A stretch of 64,000 nucleotides of DNA. It comes from Bacillus safensis (GTDB lineage: Bacteria > Bacillota > Bacilli > Bacillales > Bacillaceae). The notes under the pieces were generated by a model that was given only the letters and a program-made list of their open reading frames with translations, did no database searches and was not told the DNA's origin. Both the position numbers and the translations under genes were made by a program. The DNA is taken from positions 773,617 through 837,616 of the forward strand of contig BSBG01000001.1 in assembly GCA_030159235.1 (NCBI GenBank), in the 5' to 3' direction. Position 1 is the first letter of the stretch, and each line of letters opens with the position of its first letter. Below, piece after piece: positions 9,152-20,439 of this stretch.

Positions 9152-10333
9152 ATGAAACATTCATTATTGTCGTCAGAAGAAAAAGTACAGTTGCTTCAAG
9201 ACTATCAGCCAGGCGCTTTTTTCCTTGCTTCCCCTAAACGCACGATACTTGCCGAAGGAGTTTTCCAGCATATTGAAACCAATCAGCTGAATGAACTCTC
9301 CACAAAGGTAGCGCAAGTATTTGACGCTGCCAAACAAGCCGGTATTCAAACACCGATTGTTGCTGGTGCTGTTCCGTTTGATCCAGCGCAGCCTGTTCGT
9401 TTAAATGTGCCAGTCCATGCACAGTTTAGTGATCCACTCGAATTTCAACAAGGTGATGTGGAATCAGAAGCGGTATCACCATCCTATGAGGTGACACCTG
9501 TCCCTTCTCCAGAGATCTACATGAATGGTGTCAACGAAGGATTAGCTAAAATTGAGAGCGGAGAGCTTAGCAAAATCGTACTCTCTCGATCTCTTCATCT
9601 CAAATCAAATCGAGAAATTCATACGAAAGCAATACTCGAACGGCTGGCTCGTCATAATACGACTGGCTATACGTTTGCTGCAAATGTAGCTGACCCGGCA
9701 TCTTCCGAAAAGCGAACACTTCTTGGGGCAAGCCCTGAGCTGCTTCTTTCAAAAACTGGTTCATCTGTGATTTCCAATCCACTCGCTGGTTCTCGGCCAC
9801 GCAGTTCAGATCCAGTAGAAGACAAGCGCCGCCACGATGAACTCCTTACTTCAGCGAAGGATTTACACGAGCATGCAGTGGTTGTCGAAGCTGTCACTCA
9901 AGCGCTTGCTCCTTACTGTCATACACTAGATGTGCCTGCATCACCATCCGTCATACAAACAGAAACGATGTGGCATTTATCTACTGTCGTAAAGGGTGAA
10001 TTAGCAGATCCTCATGTGTCCTCAATTGATATAGCACTAAGCCTTCATCCAACACCCGCAGTATGCGGAACACCTACAGCAGATGCACGTGAAGCCATCC
10101 AAGCGATCGAACCCTTCGATCGAGGATTTTTCACAGGAATGATCGGCTGGGCAGATGCAAATGGTGATGGTGATTGGATTGTCACCATTCGTTGTGCAGA
10201 AGCTGAGGGTCACTCCCTTCGCCTCTTTGCTGGTGCAGGAGTGGTCAAAGGATCAAAGGCAGAAGAAGAGCTAGCTGAAACATCTGCAAAATTCAACACG
10301 ATGCTTCATGCGATGGGCATCCATCAGCTATAA
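9152..10333 (+). CDS. dhbC: Isochorismate synthase DhbC
   Basis: Converts chorismate to isochorismate, the entry step of 2,3-dihydroxybenzoate synthesis. The 393-aa protein carries the chorismate-binding fold in its C-terminal two thirds, with [19 protein letters not shown] and GFFTGMIGW motifs as in MenF/EntC/DhbC enzymes. AAGGAGG precedes the ATG. Operon position between dhbA and dhbE separates it from the menaquinone paralog MenF. Confidence 0.95.
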   Translation: MKHSLLSSEEKVQLLQDYQPGAFFLASPKRTILAEGVFQHIETNQLNELSTKVAQVFDAAKQAGIQTPIVAGAVPFDPAQPVRLNVPVHAQFSDPLEFQQGDVESEAVSPSYEVTPVPSPEIYMNGVNEGLAKIESGELSKIVLSRSLHLKSNREIHTKAILERLARHNTTGYTFAANVADPASSEKRTLLGASPELLLSKTGSSVISNPLAGSRPRSSDPVEDKRRHDELLTSAKDLHEHAVVVEAVTQALAPYCHTLDVPASPSVIQTETMWHLSTVVKGELADPHVSSIDIALSLHPTPAVCGTPTADAREAIQAIEPFDRGFFTGMIGWADANGDGDWIVTIRCAEAEGHSLRLFAGAGVVKGSKAEEELAETSAKFNTMLHAMGIHQL

Positions 10334-10357
10334 AAATACTTAGGAGATGACAAAAAC

Positions 10358-11977
10358 ATGTTTGCTCAACCACCTACATGGCCAGAAGAATTTGCAAAAC
10401 GCTACCGTGAAAACGGCTGTTGGCGTGGAGAAACCTTTGGCGGTATGCTTCGTGAACGCGCCGCATCGTTAGGAAATAAAACAGCGATTACATACGCTGA
10501 TACGCACATGAGCTACCAAGAACTTGATGAGCGCGTCAGCAGTCTTGCCGCCGGTTTTCATCAGCTTGGAATTCAAAAAGGAAGTCGAGTTGTCGTACAG
10601 CTTCCGAACATTCCTGCTTTTTTTGAAGTCGTTTTCGCTTTATTTCGAATCGGTGCTTTACCCGTCTTCTCGCTGCCATCTCATAGAAGCAGTGAAATCA
10701 CTTATTTTATTGAATTTGCCGAAGCAGACGCATATGTCATACCAGATATCGCTGACGGCTTTGATTATCGAACACTCGCACGTCAAGTGAAAGAAAAGCT
10801 TCCCTCATTATCTCATGTCATTGTTGCAGGGAAAGCTGAGGAATTCCTTGGCTTGGATGATCTGCGCAAGGACCCAGCACTTGATCCGCAAATTCATGTA
10901 GAGGCAAGCGACATTGCATTTCTTCAGTTATCTGGAGGCAGCACAGGCCTTTCTAAGCTTATTCCTCGCACACATGATGATTATATTTATAGTCTTTGGA
11001 AAAGCAATGAGGTGTGCGAGCTCACACAAGATAGTGTGTATCTTGCTACACTTCCAGTTGCACACAACTATCCATTAAGCTCGCCTGGAGTTCTTGGGAC
11101 GTTATACGCTGGCGGAAGAGTCGTTCTTGCACCTGGATCAAGCCCTGATGTAGTCTTTCCACTCATTGAAAAAGAACGCGCGACCATTACTGCTGTCGTT
11201 CCACCTATCGCATTGATTTGGCTAGAGGCCGCTCCTCATCGATCAGATGACTTATCGAGTCTGGAGGTCTTACAAGTCGGTGGTGCTAAATTCAGTGCTG
11301 AGGCAGCAAAACGAGTGATGCCTACCCTTGGATGTAAGTTACAACAAGTTTTTGGCATGGCAGAAGGTCTGGTCAACTATACCAGATTAGATGATCCTGA
11401 ACATGTCATTATTCATACACAAGGACGCCCGATGTCTGAATATGATGAGGTACTAGTGGTAGATGATGAGGACAAGCCCGTCCCGAATGAAGTAGCTGGT
11501 CACCTTTTAACAAGAGGACCTTATACGATTCGCGGCTACTATAAAGCCGATGAACAAAACAAAAAAGCATTTACACCCGATGGCTTTTACAGAACTGGTG
11601 ACATCGTGCGATTAACCAAAGAAGGAAATGTTGTTGTAGAAGGAAGAGACAAGGATCAAATCAATCGGGGCGGCGAAAAGGTTGCCGCTGAAGAAGTTGA
11701 GAACCATTTACTTGCGCATGCTGACATTCATGATGCCGCCATGGTATCCATGCCTGACCCATTTCTTGGAGAACGCTCATGTGCCTTTGTCATTGCGAAA
11801 GGAAACAACAAACCAGCACCGCACATCTTAAAATCATTTTTAAGAGATCGCGGACTTGCAGCCTATAAAATTCCTGACCGCATTGAATGGATTGATGCGT
11901 TCCCACAAACAGGTGTAGGCAAAGTCAGTAAAAAAGCATTAAGAGAATTAGCTGCAACCAATACTGCCAACGTATAA
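10358..11977 (+). CDS. dhbE: 2,3-dihydroxybenzoate-AMP ligase DhbE
   Basis: Stand-alone adenylation enzyme that activates 2,3-dihydroxybenzoate with ATP and loads it onto the DhbB aryl carrier domain. The 539-aa protein has the phosphate-binding loop [19 protein letters not shown], the hinge region [13 protein letters not shown] and a C-terminal [10 protein letters not shown] carrying the catalytic Lys. These are the features of the EntE/DhbE/YbtE aryl-acid ligases. Confidence 0.95.
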   Translation: MFAQPPTWPEEFAKRYRENGCWRGETFGGMLRERAASLGNKTAITYADTHMSYQELDERVSSLAAGFHQLGIQKGSRVVVQLPNIPAFFEVVFALFRIGALPVFSLPSHRSSEITYFIEFAEADAYVIPDIADGFDYRTLARQVKEKLPSLSHVIVAGKAEEFLGLDDLRKDPALDPQIHVEASDIAFLQLSGGSTGLSKLIPRTHDDYIYSLWKSNEVCELTQDSVYLATLPVAHNYPLSSPGVLGTLYAGGRVVLAPGSSPDVVFPLIEKERATITAVVPPIALIWLEAAPHRSDDLSSLEVLQVGGAKFSAEAAKRVMPTLGCKLQQVFGMAEGLVNYTRLDDPEHVIIHTQGRPMSEYDEVLVVDDEDKPVPNEVAGHLLTRGPYTIRGYYKADEQNKKAFTPDGFYRTGDIVRLTKEGNVVVEGRDKDQINRGGEKVAAEEVENHLLAHADIHDAAMVSMPDPFLGERSCAFVIAKGNNKPAPHILKSFLRDRGLAAYKIPDRIEWIDAFPQTGVGKVSKKALRELAATNTANV

Positions 11978-11995
11978 AAATGAGGAGTGAAAACC

Positions 11996-12904
11996 ATGGC
12001 AATCCCTACTATTCCTGCGTATCCAATGCCGGGCACACAAGATTTACCCAAAAATAAAGTGAACTGGATACCAGATCCGAAACGTGCTGTTCTGCTGATA
12101 CATGACATGCAGCAATATTTTTTAAATGCATTTCAACAAGATACATCACCGATCACAGAGTTAGTTCAGCATATTGAACAATTACGTGATACATGCAATG
12201 AACTTGGCATTCCAGTCGTCTATACAGCGCAGCCTGGTGACCAAGACCCGAAGGATCGTGCCCTATTAACAGATTTTTGGGGACCTGGACTTGGTGATGA
12301 TGAAGCATTGACAAAAATCATTGATCAGCTTGCTCCATCTGAGGAAGATACAATGCTGACAAAATGGCGTTATAGCGCATTCAAAAAATCTAATTTTTTG
12401 GATATTCTTCAAGAAGGCGGGCGTGATCAACTGATCATTACTGGCGTATATGCACATATTGGCTGTATGCTGACAGCCGCAGAAGCATTCATGCTCGATA
12501 TTGAAACCTTTTTTGTCGCCGATGCCGTCGCTGACTTTTCACTTAAGCATCACAAAATGGCGATGACCTATGCAGCTGAACGCTGTGCGGTCACCACAAC
12601 AACAAACCAAATCATTCGTCGTTTAACAGGACAGGAAGCAGAAAGTGATGACCTATCCTTTGAGGCCATCGTTCACCAAGTAGCTGAATATCTCCAAATG
12701 GAACCGAATGAAATACCGCTTGACGAGAATCTCGTCTACCTTGGGCTTGATTCAATTAGAATGATGAGCCTAGCGGAAAAGTGGAGACAACAAGGAGCGA
12801 CAGTCAATTTCGTTGAGCTCGCAGCTAATCCAACGCTCACTCATTGGCGAGCTCTTCTTTTCCCAGAGAAACAGCCATCTATTCCAAATATCGATTATTT
12901 GTAA
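11996..12904 (+). CDS. dhbB: Isochorismatase / aryl carrier protein DhbB
   Basis: Bifunctional protein of 302 aa. The N-terminal cysteine-hydrolase-fold isochorismatase (about residues 25-205) makes 2,3-dihydro-2,3-DHB. The C-terminal aryl carrier domain (about 215-290) has LGLDSIRMM with Ser253 as the phosphopantetheine site. A GTG at 11987 is in frame, but GAGGAG is placed 8 nt before the ATG at 11996. It follows dhbE by 18 bp and presents the DHB group to DhbF. Confidence 0.95.
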   Translation: MAIPTIPAYPMPGTQDLPKNKVNWIPDPKRAVLLIHDMQQYFLNAFQQDTSPITELVQHIEQLRDTCNELGIPVVYTAQPGDQDPKDRALLTDFWGPGLGDDEALTKIIDQLAPSEEDTMLTKWRYSAFKKSNFLDILQEGGRDQLIITGVYAHIGCMLTAAEAFMLDIETFFVADAVADFSLKHHKMAMTYAAERCAVTTTTNQIIRRLTGQEAESDDLSFEAIVHQVAEYLQMEPNEIPLDENLVYLGLDSIRMMSLAEKWRQQGATVNFVELAANPTLTHWRALLFPEKQPSIPNIDYL

Positions 12905-12919
12905 AGGAGGTATAGACCC

Positions 12920-15900
12920 TTGTCGATCCAGTCAGTCGATTCATTCCCACTAACCGGTGCCCAATCAGGCATTTGGTATGCGCAGCAGCTTGATCCATCT
13001 AATCCTATTTTCAATACAGCTGAGTATATAGATATGAAAGGTCCTATTGACCCCATACACTTTGAAGCAGCCATTAGAAAGACTGTCTCAGAAGCAGATT
13101 CCTTGTATATGCGCTTCGTTGAGGATACTGACGGTCCAAAGCAATGGTTTACATCTAAGAAAGAGATTCCATTTCAATTTATCAATTTACAAAATGAAAA
13201 ACAGCCGCTTGATGCGGCTAAAGCATGGATGAAAGCAGATCTTTCAACACCAGTCTCTTTAGAGAAAGATGTATTATTCCGTGAAGTACTTTTTCAACTT
13301 GCTGACGACCGATTTATCTGGTATCAGCGCATTCATCACATTGCCATTGATGGATTCGCCTTTTCGCTCATTGCACGTCGTGTTGCTGAGGTCTATTCCG
13401 CTCTATCGAAAGGGACACCTGTGCCTCCTCAAACATTTGGAGCCTTACATGACGTAGTCCAAGAGGAGATCACTTATCAACAGTCCAATCGGTATGAAGA
13501 TGATCGAGCATTTTGGAAAAATCGCTTTGCTGATCAACCGGAAATTGTCAGCCTTGCTGAGCTTGCGCCAAGAACGTCGGATCATTTTATCCGAAAAACG
13601 GGTAGTTACGATGCCGCAAAGGTAAGCAAAATGAAAAAAAATGCTCAAGCCTTCGGTGGTACGTGGCATGAAATGATTCTTGCGGCATCCGCACTCTATA
13701 TGCATCGTATGACTGGTGCACATGATATTGTTTTAGGATTACCTGTGATGATGCGCCTTGGATCGTGTGCCTTACAAACACCCGGAATGGTCATGAACCT
13801 AGTACCGCTTCGTTTAACATGTAAACCAGAAATGACGCTCTCCGCACTTGTTCGCCAAGTATCTGATGAACTAAAAGCCATTCGCCCTCATCAACGATAT
13901 CGTCATGAAGACATGCGGAGAGACTTTAAACTTATCGGAAGAAATCAGCGATTATTCGGCCCACAGATCAACATCATGCCATTTGATTATGATCTCATGT
14001 TCGATCAGAGCATTGGTCAAGCACATAATCTTTCAGCAGGACCTGTGGATGATATATCGATCAACATATACGACCGCGCCGATGGGAACGGATTTCACAT
14101 CGACTTTGATGCAAATCCTGCCGTTTACAAAGAGCAGGCAGTTGACGCTCATCAGCATCGTTTTCTTCAATTGCTGGAGGAAATAACCGGACTAGAGCAA
14201 GATCAGACAATCAGTCAATTCAACCTTCTTTTGTCTGAAGAGAAAGAGAACATTCTCACGCACTGGAATGATACAAAACGAGAATTACCAAAGGAATCTT
14301 TACGGGAACTATTTGAAAAACAAGTGAACAAAACGCCAGAAGCTAAAGCACTACAGTTTGAAGGAATTACTTTGACCTATGAAGAGCTGAATCAGCGGGC
14401 AAATCAATTAGCGCATTATTTGAAAAAGCGCGACATTGGACCAGAACAATTCGTCGCAATTGCTCTGCCACGATCCATTGATATGGTCGTAAGTCTATTA
14501 GCCGTCGTCAAAACGGGAGCCGCATATCTGCCACTAGACCCTGATTACCCTAACGATCGTGTCGCCTATATGCTAGATGATGCCAAACCGGCGTGCCTGC
14601 TCACAGTCAAAAAGACAGCAGATGGTTTGGACCATCCGCACATTATTCAACTGGATGATGCAGCTGTTCATCAGGAGATAGCAGGCAGTTCTCATCTCAA
14701 TCCGACCTGGAACGAGGGTTCCCCGCATCATCCGGCTTACATCCTCTACACGTCAGGATCGACAGGCAAACCAAAGGGTGTTGTTGTAACAAAGCGAAAT
14801 GTGATCAACTTTATATTGTCCATGCAAGATTCATTTTTATTAGATCAAGGAGACCAGCTTTTAGCCGTAACGACCATTGCCTTTGATATTTCCGGGCTGG
14901 AAATGTTCCTCCCTCTTTTACATGGGGCTGCTATTTTATTGGCAAAAAAAGAAACCATACAAGAGCCAGCAAAGCTTGCAGATATGATTCGTTCCCATCC
15001 TGTCACAATCATGCAGGCAACACCAACGTTGTGGCATGCATTGGCAGATGAATATCCTGATGTGATCACAGGTATGCGAGTTCTTGTTGGAGGAGAAGCA
15101 CTCCCTGCCTCCCTTTTGCACACATTGCAATCTCTTCAATGCGACATTACCAATTTGTACGGACCTACAGAAACGACGATCTGGTCTACGATGGAAAATG
15201 TCACAGCACATCAAGAGAATAGCGGGCCGGCAATTGGTAAACCCATTTGGAATACGAGCGTTTACATTTTAGATGAAGGACTAAACCCAATCCCAGCAGG
15301 ATCAATCGGTGAACTTTATATTGCAGGTGAAGGCGTATCTAGAGGATATCTTGGACGATATGATTTAACGGCTGAACGTTTTGTTGCTGATCCATTCGGC
15401 ACAAAAGGCACGAGAATGTATCGTACTGGTGATTTAGCCAGATGGCTTGAAGATGGTTCAATTGATTATATCAGCCGTGCCGATCATCAAATTAAAATAC
15501 GCGGCTTCCGTATTGAACTAGGTGAAATTGAAACCGTGATTATGCAGCACCAATCCATAAAGCATACATCTGTTATCGTTCGTGAGGATCAACCTGGACA
15601 ACAGCTGCTTTGTGCGTATGTTGTGCTGACAGACGGCTCTTCTCTGCATCCTTCAGAGCTCAGGCAGTTTGTGGCTACATTACTTCCTGATTACATGGTG
15701 CCTTCTGCTGTTGTCGTTTTGCCAGAACTTCCACTTACACCAAACGGCAAAATCGATCGCAAAGCATTACCAGCACCAAATATGTCTTTAGTTAGTTCTG
15801 AGCGTACACCTAGAACACCACAAGAAGACATGTTATGTAGTTTATTTGCAGAAACCCTTGGTCTATCTCAAATTGGCATAGATGATAGTTTCTTTGATTT

Positions 15901-18900
15901 AGGTGGACACTCCTTACTCGCCGCTCGTCTGCTTAGACGTATACGCGATACATTTGGTGCAGACCTAAGCATGAGTACCATTTTTGAATCACCTCGAGTT
16001 GCTGAGCTTGCGCAGCACTTGGACAAAGCGAAGGACATTCGGCCGCCGCTTCAGGTAGAAGACAAACCAGATGAAATTCCGTTATCCTTTGCCCAAAAAC
16101 GGCTCTGGTTCCTTCATTGCCTTGAAGGGCCAAGTCCAACTTACAATATTCCACTTGTCATTCAGTTGACAGGTACACTAGATCAAAAAGCTCTAATTGG
16201 TGCACTGGCAGATATCACTGAAAAACATGAAACCCTTAGAACCATTTTTCCAGATAAGAACGGCATGCCAAGACAAGTCATTTTACACCCGAAAAGTGTT
16301 CAGCCTGAACTTCATGTCACAGCTTCAAGCGATCAACAAATTGAGAGTCAGTTAAACGAAGCCATTCGCTATAGCTTTAAAATTGAAGAGGAACCTGCAC
16401 TGCGAGCAGAATTATTCACGCTTGATGCAAACCGATCCGTGCTGCTTCTATTGCTGCATCACATCGCTGGTGACGGCTGGTCACTTGCACCATTGACACG
16501 AGACTTAGCTGCTGCTTATGAAGCACGTATACAAGGAAAATCTATCTCCTTGCCAGCCGAACCTGTTCAATATGCTGACTATGCTATTTGGCAGCAGAAG
16601 CTGTTGGGCAGTGAAGAAGAGACGGATAGTCTATTTGCCAAGCAGCTCAGCTATTGGAAAGATGCCTTACATGACCTGCCTGAAGAACTTGAGCTGCCTT
16701 ATGACTTCCCGCGGCCACAGGAAGGAAGCTTCAACGGTGCTACGATAGACTTTACGATTGAACCCGCTTTACATCAGAACCTCCTTGAGCTTGCCAAGCA
16801 GCATCAAGTGAGTTTGTTCATGGTGCTTCAAGCATCACTTGCAGCGTTAATGACACGCCTTGGAGCAGGGACAGATATCCCTATCGGCAGTCCAATTGCT
16901 GGACGGAATGACGATGCACTTGACGACATTGTAGGCTTGTTTGTGAACACGCTAGTATTACGTACCAATACAGATGGTAATCCAACCTTTAGTGAGCTAT
17001 TGAAGCGAGTGCGAGACGTTGACTTAGCAGCCTATGAGCATCAGGACTTGCCATTTGAACGATTAGTCGAAATCCTAAATCCAACCCGATCCAGATCACG
17101 TAATCCATTGTTCCAAGTCATGCTTGCCTTCCAAAATACACCGAAGGCGGAAATGAAGCTGACACAGCTTGACTCAGATCTTTACGTGAAACCAGTAGGA
17201 TCAGCTAAATTTGATCTGACCATTGAATTGACAGAACAAAGAACTGAAACTGGATCAGCAGCAGGATTAACAGGTTTGTTTGAATTCAGTACAGATGTAT
17301 TTAAAGAAAGTACCATTCGAGCAATCGCTGACAGAATGAAGCGCTTTTTAACAGAAGTGACTGAGCGCCCACATCTGTCGATTGGTCAAGTGAACATTTT
17401 ATCAGATAAAGAGCGGCAAACATTCCTCCCTGATAAAAAGACATTCGCTCAGTTAGACCAAGCACATAGTCTCCCAGCCTTATTTGAAAAAACGGCGCAG
17501 CAATACCCTGATCGAGTGGCTGTAACGTATGGCAAGAAGCAGCTTACCTACGGAGAGTTAAACAACAAAGCCAATCGTCTTGCTCATTTATTAATAGCAA
17601 GAGGTGTTGGACCAGAACAGTTCGTTGCACTTGCCCTGCCTAGATCAATCGATATGCTCGTAAGCTTATTAGCCGTTCATAAAGCAGGCGCAGCCTATGT
17701 TCCGCTTGATCCTGACTATCCAGCAGACAGGCTGGCATACATGATACAAGATGCCAAACCAGTTTGCAGCATCACAACAAAAGCAGCTGCAGTGCATCTC
17801 CCTGCTGATTGCGATTTGATTTTGCTAGATGAAAAAGAAACGAGCGATCAATTGCTGACTACGCCGAATCATAATCCGGCTGATATAGACAGAATTGAGC
17901 CGCTATCTTCTCTGCATCCGGCCTATATTATTTATACATCCGGTTCTACAGGGAAACCAAAAGGAGTGGTCATCCCACACCAAAATGTCATCCGTCTTCT
18001 GACATCTACTGAACATTGGTTCCATTTTGATGAAGAAGATGTTTGGACAATGTTCCATTCGTATGCCTTTGATTTTTCAGTTTGGGAAATATGGGGACCA
18101 CTTTTATATGGCGGCCGACTTGTTATTGTACCCCATACCATCTCTCGCTCTCCTGAAGAGATGCTGCAGCTTCTAGTCGAAGAAGGGGTGACTGTGCTCA
18201 ATCAAACACCTTCTGCCTTCTATCAGCTCATGCAGATAGACAAGGAACAACAAACACTTGGTCAATCATTATCACTCCGCTATGTCATCTTTGGCGGTGA
18301 AGCATTAGAGCTTAGCAGATTAGAAGATTGGTACAGCCGTCACTCAGACTGTAAGCCAAAGCTAATTAACATGTACGGCATTACAGAAACCACCGTACAC
18401 GTTACGTACAATGTACTCGATCGAGATATGATCACAAAGAAATCCAGCAGTTTAATAGGCGAACCAATTCCTGATTTACACGTTTATGTACTAGATGAAT
18501 ACCTACAGCCTGTTCCTCCTGGGACGACAGGTGAAATGTATGTAGCTGGAGCTGGCCTTGCAAGAGGATATCTAGGCAGACCTGACCTGACCTCAGATCG
18601 ATTCCCTGCCGATCCTTATGGAGCACCTGGCACAAGGATGTATCGTACAGGCGACCTTGCACGCTGGACAGAAGAAGGGGCACTTGATTATATTGGCAGA
18701 GCGGATCATCAAATTAAAATACGCGGATTCCGTATCGAACTTGGAGAAATTGAAGCCGTTCTAGCACGCCACGATGCAGTGGCACAAGTTGCCGTCATTA
18801 TGCGAGAAGATCAGCCTGGTGACAAACGCTTAGTCGCTTATGTCGTCACAACTGAAGAAGACCGTTTCGATACAGAGACCCTTCGTCATTTTGCGGCAGC

Positions 18901-20068
18901 CAGTCTTCCTGATTACATGGTGCCCGCGGCTTATGTACAGATTGATACTATGCCACTTACAGCAAACGGGAAGCTTGATCAAAAATCACTGCCGGCACCT
19001 CAATTGCATGTACAGCAAGCGGATGGCCGCGGCCCAAGAAACCCGAAAGAAGAAATCCTATGTCATCTCTTTGAAGAGGTGCTTGATTTGCCTAAAATCA
19101 GCATTGACGATCGCTTTTTTGACATTGGCGGGCATTCATTACTTGCGGTTCGTTTAATCAGCCGCATTCGTGATGCACTTGGTGTCAAACTAAGTATCGG
19201 AACATTGTTTGAAGCACCAAATGTTGCCAGTTTGGCAGAGAAACTAGAAACAGGAAGCGAGGAAAACGCACTAGAAATCTTGCTACCGCTGCGAACAAAT
19301 GGAGAAAGATATCCTCTCTTCTGTGTTCACCCAGCAGGTGGTCTTAGCTGGTGCTATGCAGGTCTCTTGAATACATTAGAGAAAGACATCCCTATTTATG
19401 GATTACAGGCACGAGGAATCGCAAGAAAAGAAGACTACCCGCACACACTAGATGATATGGCTGCGGATTACATCAAGCACATCCAAACCATTCAGCCAAA
19501 AGGCCCTTATCATCTTCTTGGCTGGTCATTAGGTGGAAACGTTGTGCAGGCAATGGCTACACAGCTCCAGCAGCAAGGTGAAGAAATTGCAATCGTTGCG
19601 ATGCTGGATGCCTATCCGAACCATTTCTTGCCGATTAAAGAAGCACCTGATGAAGAAGAAGCACTGATTGCTCTTCTTGCGCTCGGCGGTTATGATCCAG
19701 ATACCTTAACAGGTGAACCGCTGACGATGAAAAGTGCCGTCGACATCTTGAAAAAAGATGGAAGTGCACTAGCAAGCTTAAGTGAAGATGCCATTAGAAA
19801 TCTAAAAGAAACCTATGTTAATTCAGTTCGATTGCTCGGAGAATATCAACCAAAAACTTATCAGGGAGACATATTATTCTTTAGATCTACCATTATCCCA
19901 GATTGGTTTACACCTATTGATCCCGAAGCATGGGCACCATATATCAACGGAACAATTGAACAGCACGACATTCATTGCCGGCACAAAGACATGTGCCAGC
20001 CTAAACCCTTAGCAGAAATTGGTGTCATCTTAGACAACGCACTGCATCGGGTCAAACAAAAGCACTAA
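12920..20068 (+). CDS. dhbF: Bacillibactin non-ribosomal peptide synthetase DhbF
   Basis: A 2382-aa dimodular NRPS with order C-A-PCP-C-A-PCP-TE. Visible sites are C1 HHIAIDG (139-145), A1 TSGSTGKPKG (~611), PCP1 Ser998 in LGGHSLL, C2 HHIAGDG (from 1180), A2 TSGSTGKPKG (~1673), PCP2 Ser2073 in IGGHSLL and thioesterase Ser2203 in GWSLGG. Read by alignment to the GrsA positions, the A1 code is DILQLGLIWK (the glycine code) and the A2 code is DFWNIGMVHK (the threonine code). This fits DHB-Gly-Thr, trimerised and cyclised by the TE into bacillibactin. Translation starts at TTG after AAAGGAGG. The two A domains share long near-identical DNA stretches, for example around 15480 and 18702. Confidence 0.97.
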   Translation: MSIQSVDSFPLTGAQSGIWYAQQLDPSNPIFNTAEYIDMKGPIDPIHFEAAIRKTVSEADSLYMRFVEDTDGPKQWFTSKKEIPFQFINLQNEKQPLDAAKAWMKADLSTPVSLEKDVLFREVLFQLADDRFIWYQRIHHIAIDGFAFSLIARRVAEVYSALSKGTPVPPQTFGALHDVVQEEITYQQSNRYEDDRAFWKNRFADQPEIVSLAELAPRTSDHFIRKTGSYDAAKVSKMKKNAQAFGGTWHEMILAASALYMHRMTGAHDIVLGLPVMMRLGSCALQTPGMVMNLVPLRLTCKPEMTLSALVRQVSDELKAIRPHQRYRHEDMRRDFKLIGRNQRLFGPQINIMPFDYDLMFDQSIGQAHNLSAGPVDDISINIYDRADGNGFHIDFDANPAVYKEQAVDAHQHRFLQLLEEITGLEQDQTISQFNLLLSEEKENILTHWNDTKRELPKESLRELFEKQVNKTPEAKALQFEGITLTYEELNQRANQLAHYLKKRDIGPEQFVAIALPRSIDMVVSLLAVVKTGAAYLPLDPDYPNDRVAYMLDDAKPACLLTVKKTADGLDHPHIIQLDDAAVHQEIAGSSHLNPTWNEGSPHHPAYILYTSGSTGKPKGVVVTKRNVINFILSMQDSFLLDQGDQLLAVTTIAFDISGLEMFLPLLHGAAILLAKKETIQEPAKLADMIRSHPVTIMQATPTLWHALADEYPDVITGMRVLVGGEALPASLLHTLQSLQCDITNLYGPTETTIWSTMENVTAHQENSGPAIGKPIWNTSVYILDEGLNPIPAGSIGELYIAGEGVSRGYLGRYDLTAERFVADPFGTKGTRMYRTGDLARWLEDGSIDYISRADHQIKIRGFRIELGEIETVIMQHQSIKHTSVIVREDQPGQQLLCAYVVLTDGSSLHPSELRQFVATLLPDYMVPSAVVVLPELPLTPNGKIDRKALPAPNMSLVSSERTPRTPQEDMLCSLFAETLGLSQIGIDDSFFDLGGHSLLAARLLRRIRDTFGADLSMSTIFESPRVAELAQHLDKAKDIRPPLQVEDKPDEIPLSFAQKRLWFLHCLEGPSPTYNIPLVIQLTGTLDQKALIGALADITEKHETLRTIFPDKNGMPRQVILHPKSVQPELHVTASSDQQIESQLNEAIRYSFKIEEEPALRAELFTLDANRSVLLLLLHHIAGDGWSLAPLTRDLAAAYEARIQGKSISLPAEPVQYADYAIWQQKLLGSEEETDSLFAKQLSYWKDALHDLPEELELPYDFPRPQEGSFNGATIDFTIEPALHQNLLELAKQHQVSLFMVLQASLAALMTRLGAGTDIPIGSPIAGRNDDALDDIVGLFVNTLVLRTNTDGNPTFSELLKRVRDVDLAAYEHQDLPFERLVEILNPTRSRSRNPLFQVMLAFQNTPKAEMKLTQLDSDLYVKPVGSAKFDLTIELTEQRTETGSAAGLTGLFEFSTDVFKESTIRAIADRMKRFLTEVTERPHLSIGQVNILSDKERQTFLPDKKTFAQLDQAHSLPALFEKTAQQYPDRVAVTYGKKQLTYGELNNKANRLAHLLIARGVGPEQFVALALPRSIDMLVSLLAVHKAGAAYVPLDPDYPADRLAYMIQDAKPVCSITTKAAAVHLPADCDLILLDEKETSDQLLTTPNHNPADIDRIEPLSSLHPAYIIYTSGSTGKPKGVVIPHQNVIRLLTSTEHWFHFDEEDVWTMFHSYAFDFSVWEIWGPLLYGGRLVIVPHTISRSPEEMLQLLVEEGVTVLNQTPSAFYQLMQIDKEQQTLGQSLSLRYVIFGGEALELSRLEDWYSRHSDCKPKLINMYGITETTVHVTYNVLDRDMITKKSSSLIGEPIPDLHVYVLDEYLQPVPPGTTGEMYVAGAGLARGYLGRPDLTSDRFPADPYGAPGTRMYRTGDLARWTEEGALDYIGRADHQIKIRGFRIELGEIEAVLARHDAVAQVAVIMREDQPGDKRLVAYVVTTEEDRFDTETLRHFAAASLPDYMVPAAYVQIDTMPLTANGKLDQKSLPAPQLHVQQADGRGPRNPKEEILCHLFEEVLDLPKISIDDRFFDIGGHSLLAVRLISRIRDALGVKLSIGTLFEAPNVASLAEKLETGSEENALEILLPLRTNGERYPLFCVHPAGGLSWCYAGLLNTLEKDIPIYGLQARGIARKEDYPHTLDDMAADYIKHIQTIQPKGPYHLLGWSLGGNVVQAMATQLQQQGEEIAIVAMLDAYPNHFLPIKEAPDEEEALIALLALGGYDPDTLTGEPLTMKSAVDILKKDGSALASLSEDAIRNLKETYVNSVRLLGEYQPKTYQGDILFFRSTIIPDWFTPIDPEAWAPYINGTIEQHDIHCRHKDMCQPKPLAEIGVILDNALHRVKQKH

Positions 20069-20088
20069 GAATAAAGGAGAGATGACAA

Positions 20089-20316
20089 ATGACAAATCCC
20101 TTTGATCGTGAAGACGGTGTATTTCTTGTGCTTGTCAATGAACAAGGACAGCATTCACTTTGGCCATCATTTGCACCAGTACCAGATGGATGGGAAAAGA
20201 TCTTTGGTGAAGACACTAGAAATGCCTGCATCGATTATATCCAGACACACTGGCAGGACTTACGGCCATTAAGCCTAACAAAAGAACCCGCGCTAGCACA
20301 TGGAAAAACGGAATAA
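20089..20316 (+). CDS. mbtH: MbtH-like NRPS accessory protein
   Basis: A 75-aa member of the MbtH family, which binds adenylation domains and stimulates or stabilises them. The family pattern is plain: [15 protein letters not shown], then PVPDGW and a C-terminal [10 protein letters not shown]. It starts 20 bp after dhbF and is the last gene of the operon before a strong terminator. Confidence 0.93.
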   Translation: MTNPFDREDGVFLVLVNEQGQHSLWPSFAPVPDGWEKIFGEDTRNACIDYIQTHWQDLRPLSLTKEPALAHGKTE

Positions 20317-20322
20317 ATCATC

Positions 20323-20352
20323 GCACCCTGATCTCACTCAGGGTGCTTTTTT
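20323..20352 (+). terminator. Terminator of the dhb operon
   Basis: Stem GCACCCTGA (20323-20331) / TCAGGGTGC (20338-20346) followed by six T residues. Confidence 0.92.
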
Positions 20353-20386
20353 GACAGAATAAACATCACATACTTCCAGCTCTTTC

Positions 20387-20415
20387 TGCTACAATTTAAT
20401 TGAGAATGTTTATCA
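20387..20415 (+). promoter_or_regulatory. btr promoter and Fur box
   Basis: An extended -10 TGCTACAAT (20387-20395) is followed directly by the Fur-like site TGAGAATGTTTATCA (20401-20415), which has two mismatches to the 7-1-7 motif and would cover the transcription start. Confidence 0.65.
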
Positions 20416-20439
20416 ACCAATAAGAGATCAGGTGGTTTT

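Noticed and set aside
14845..15214. Antisense open frames of about 90 aa inside dhbF
   Set aside because: They lie opposite a well-supported NRPS coding region, have no ribosome site and no recognisable family.
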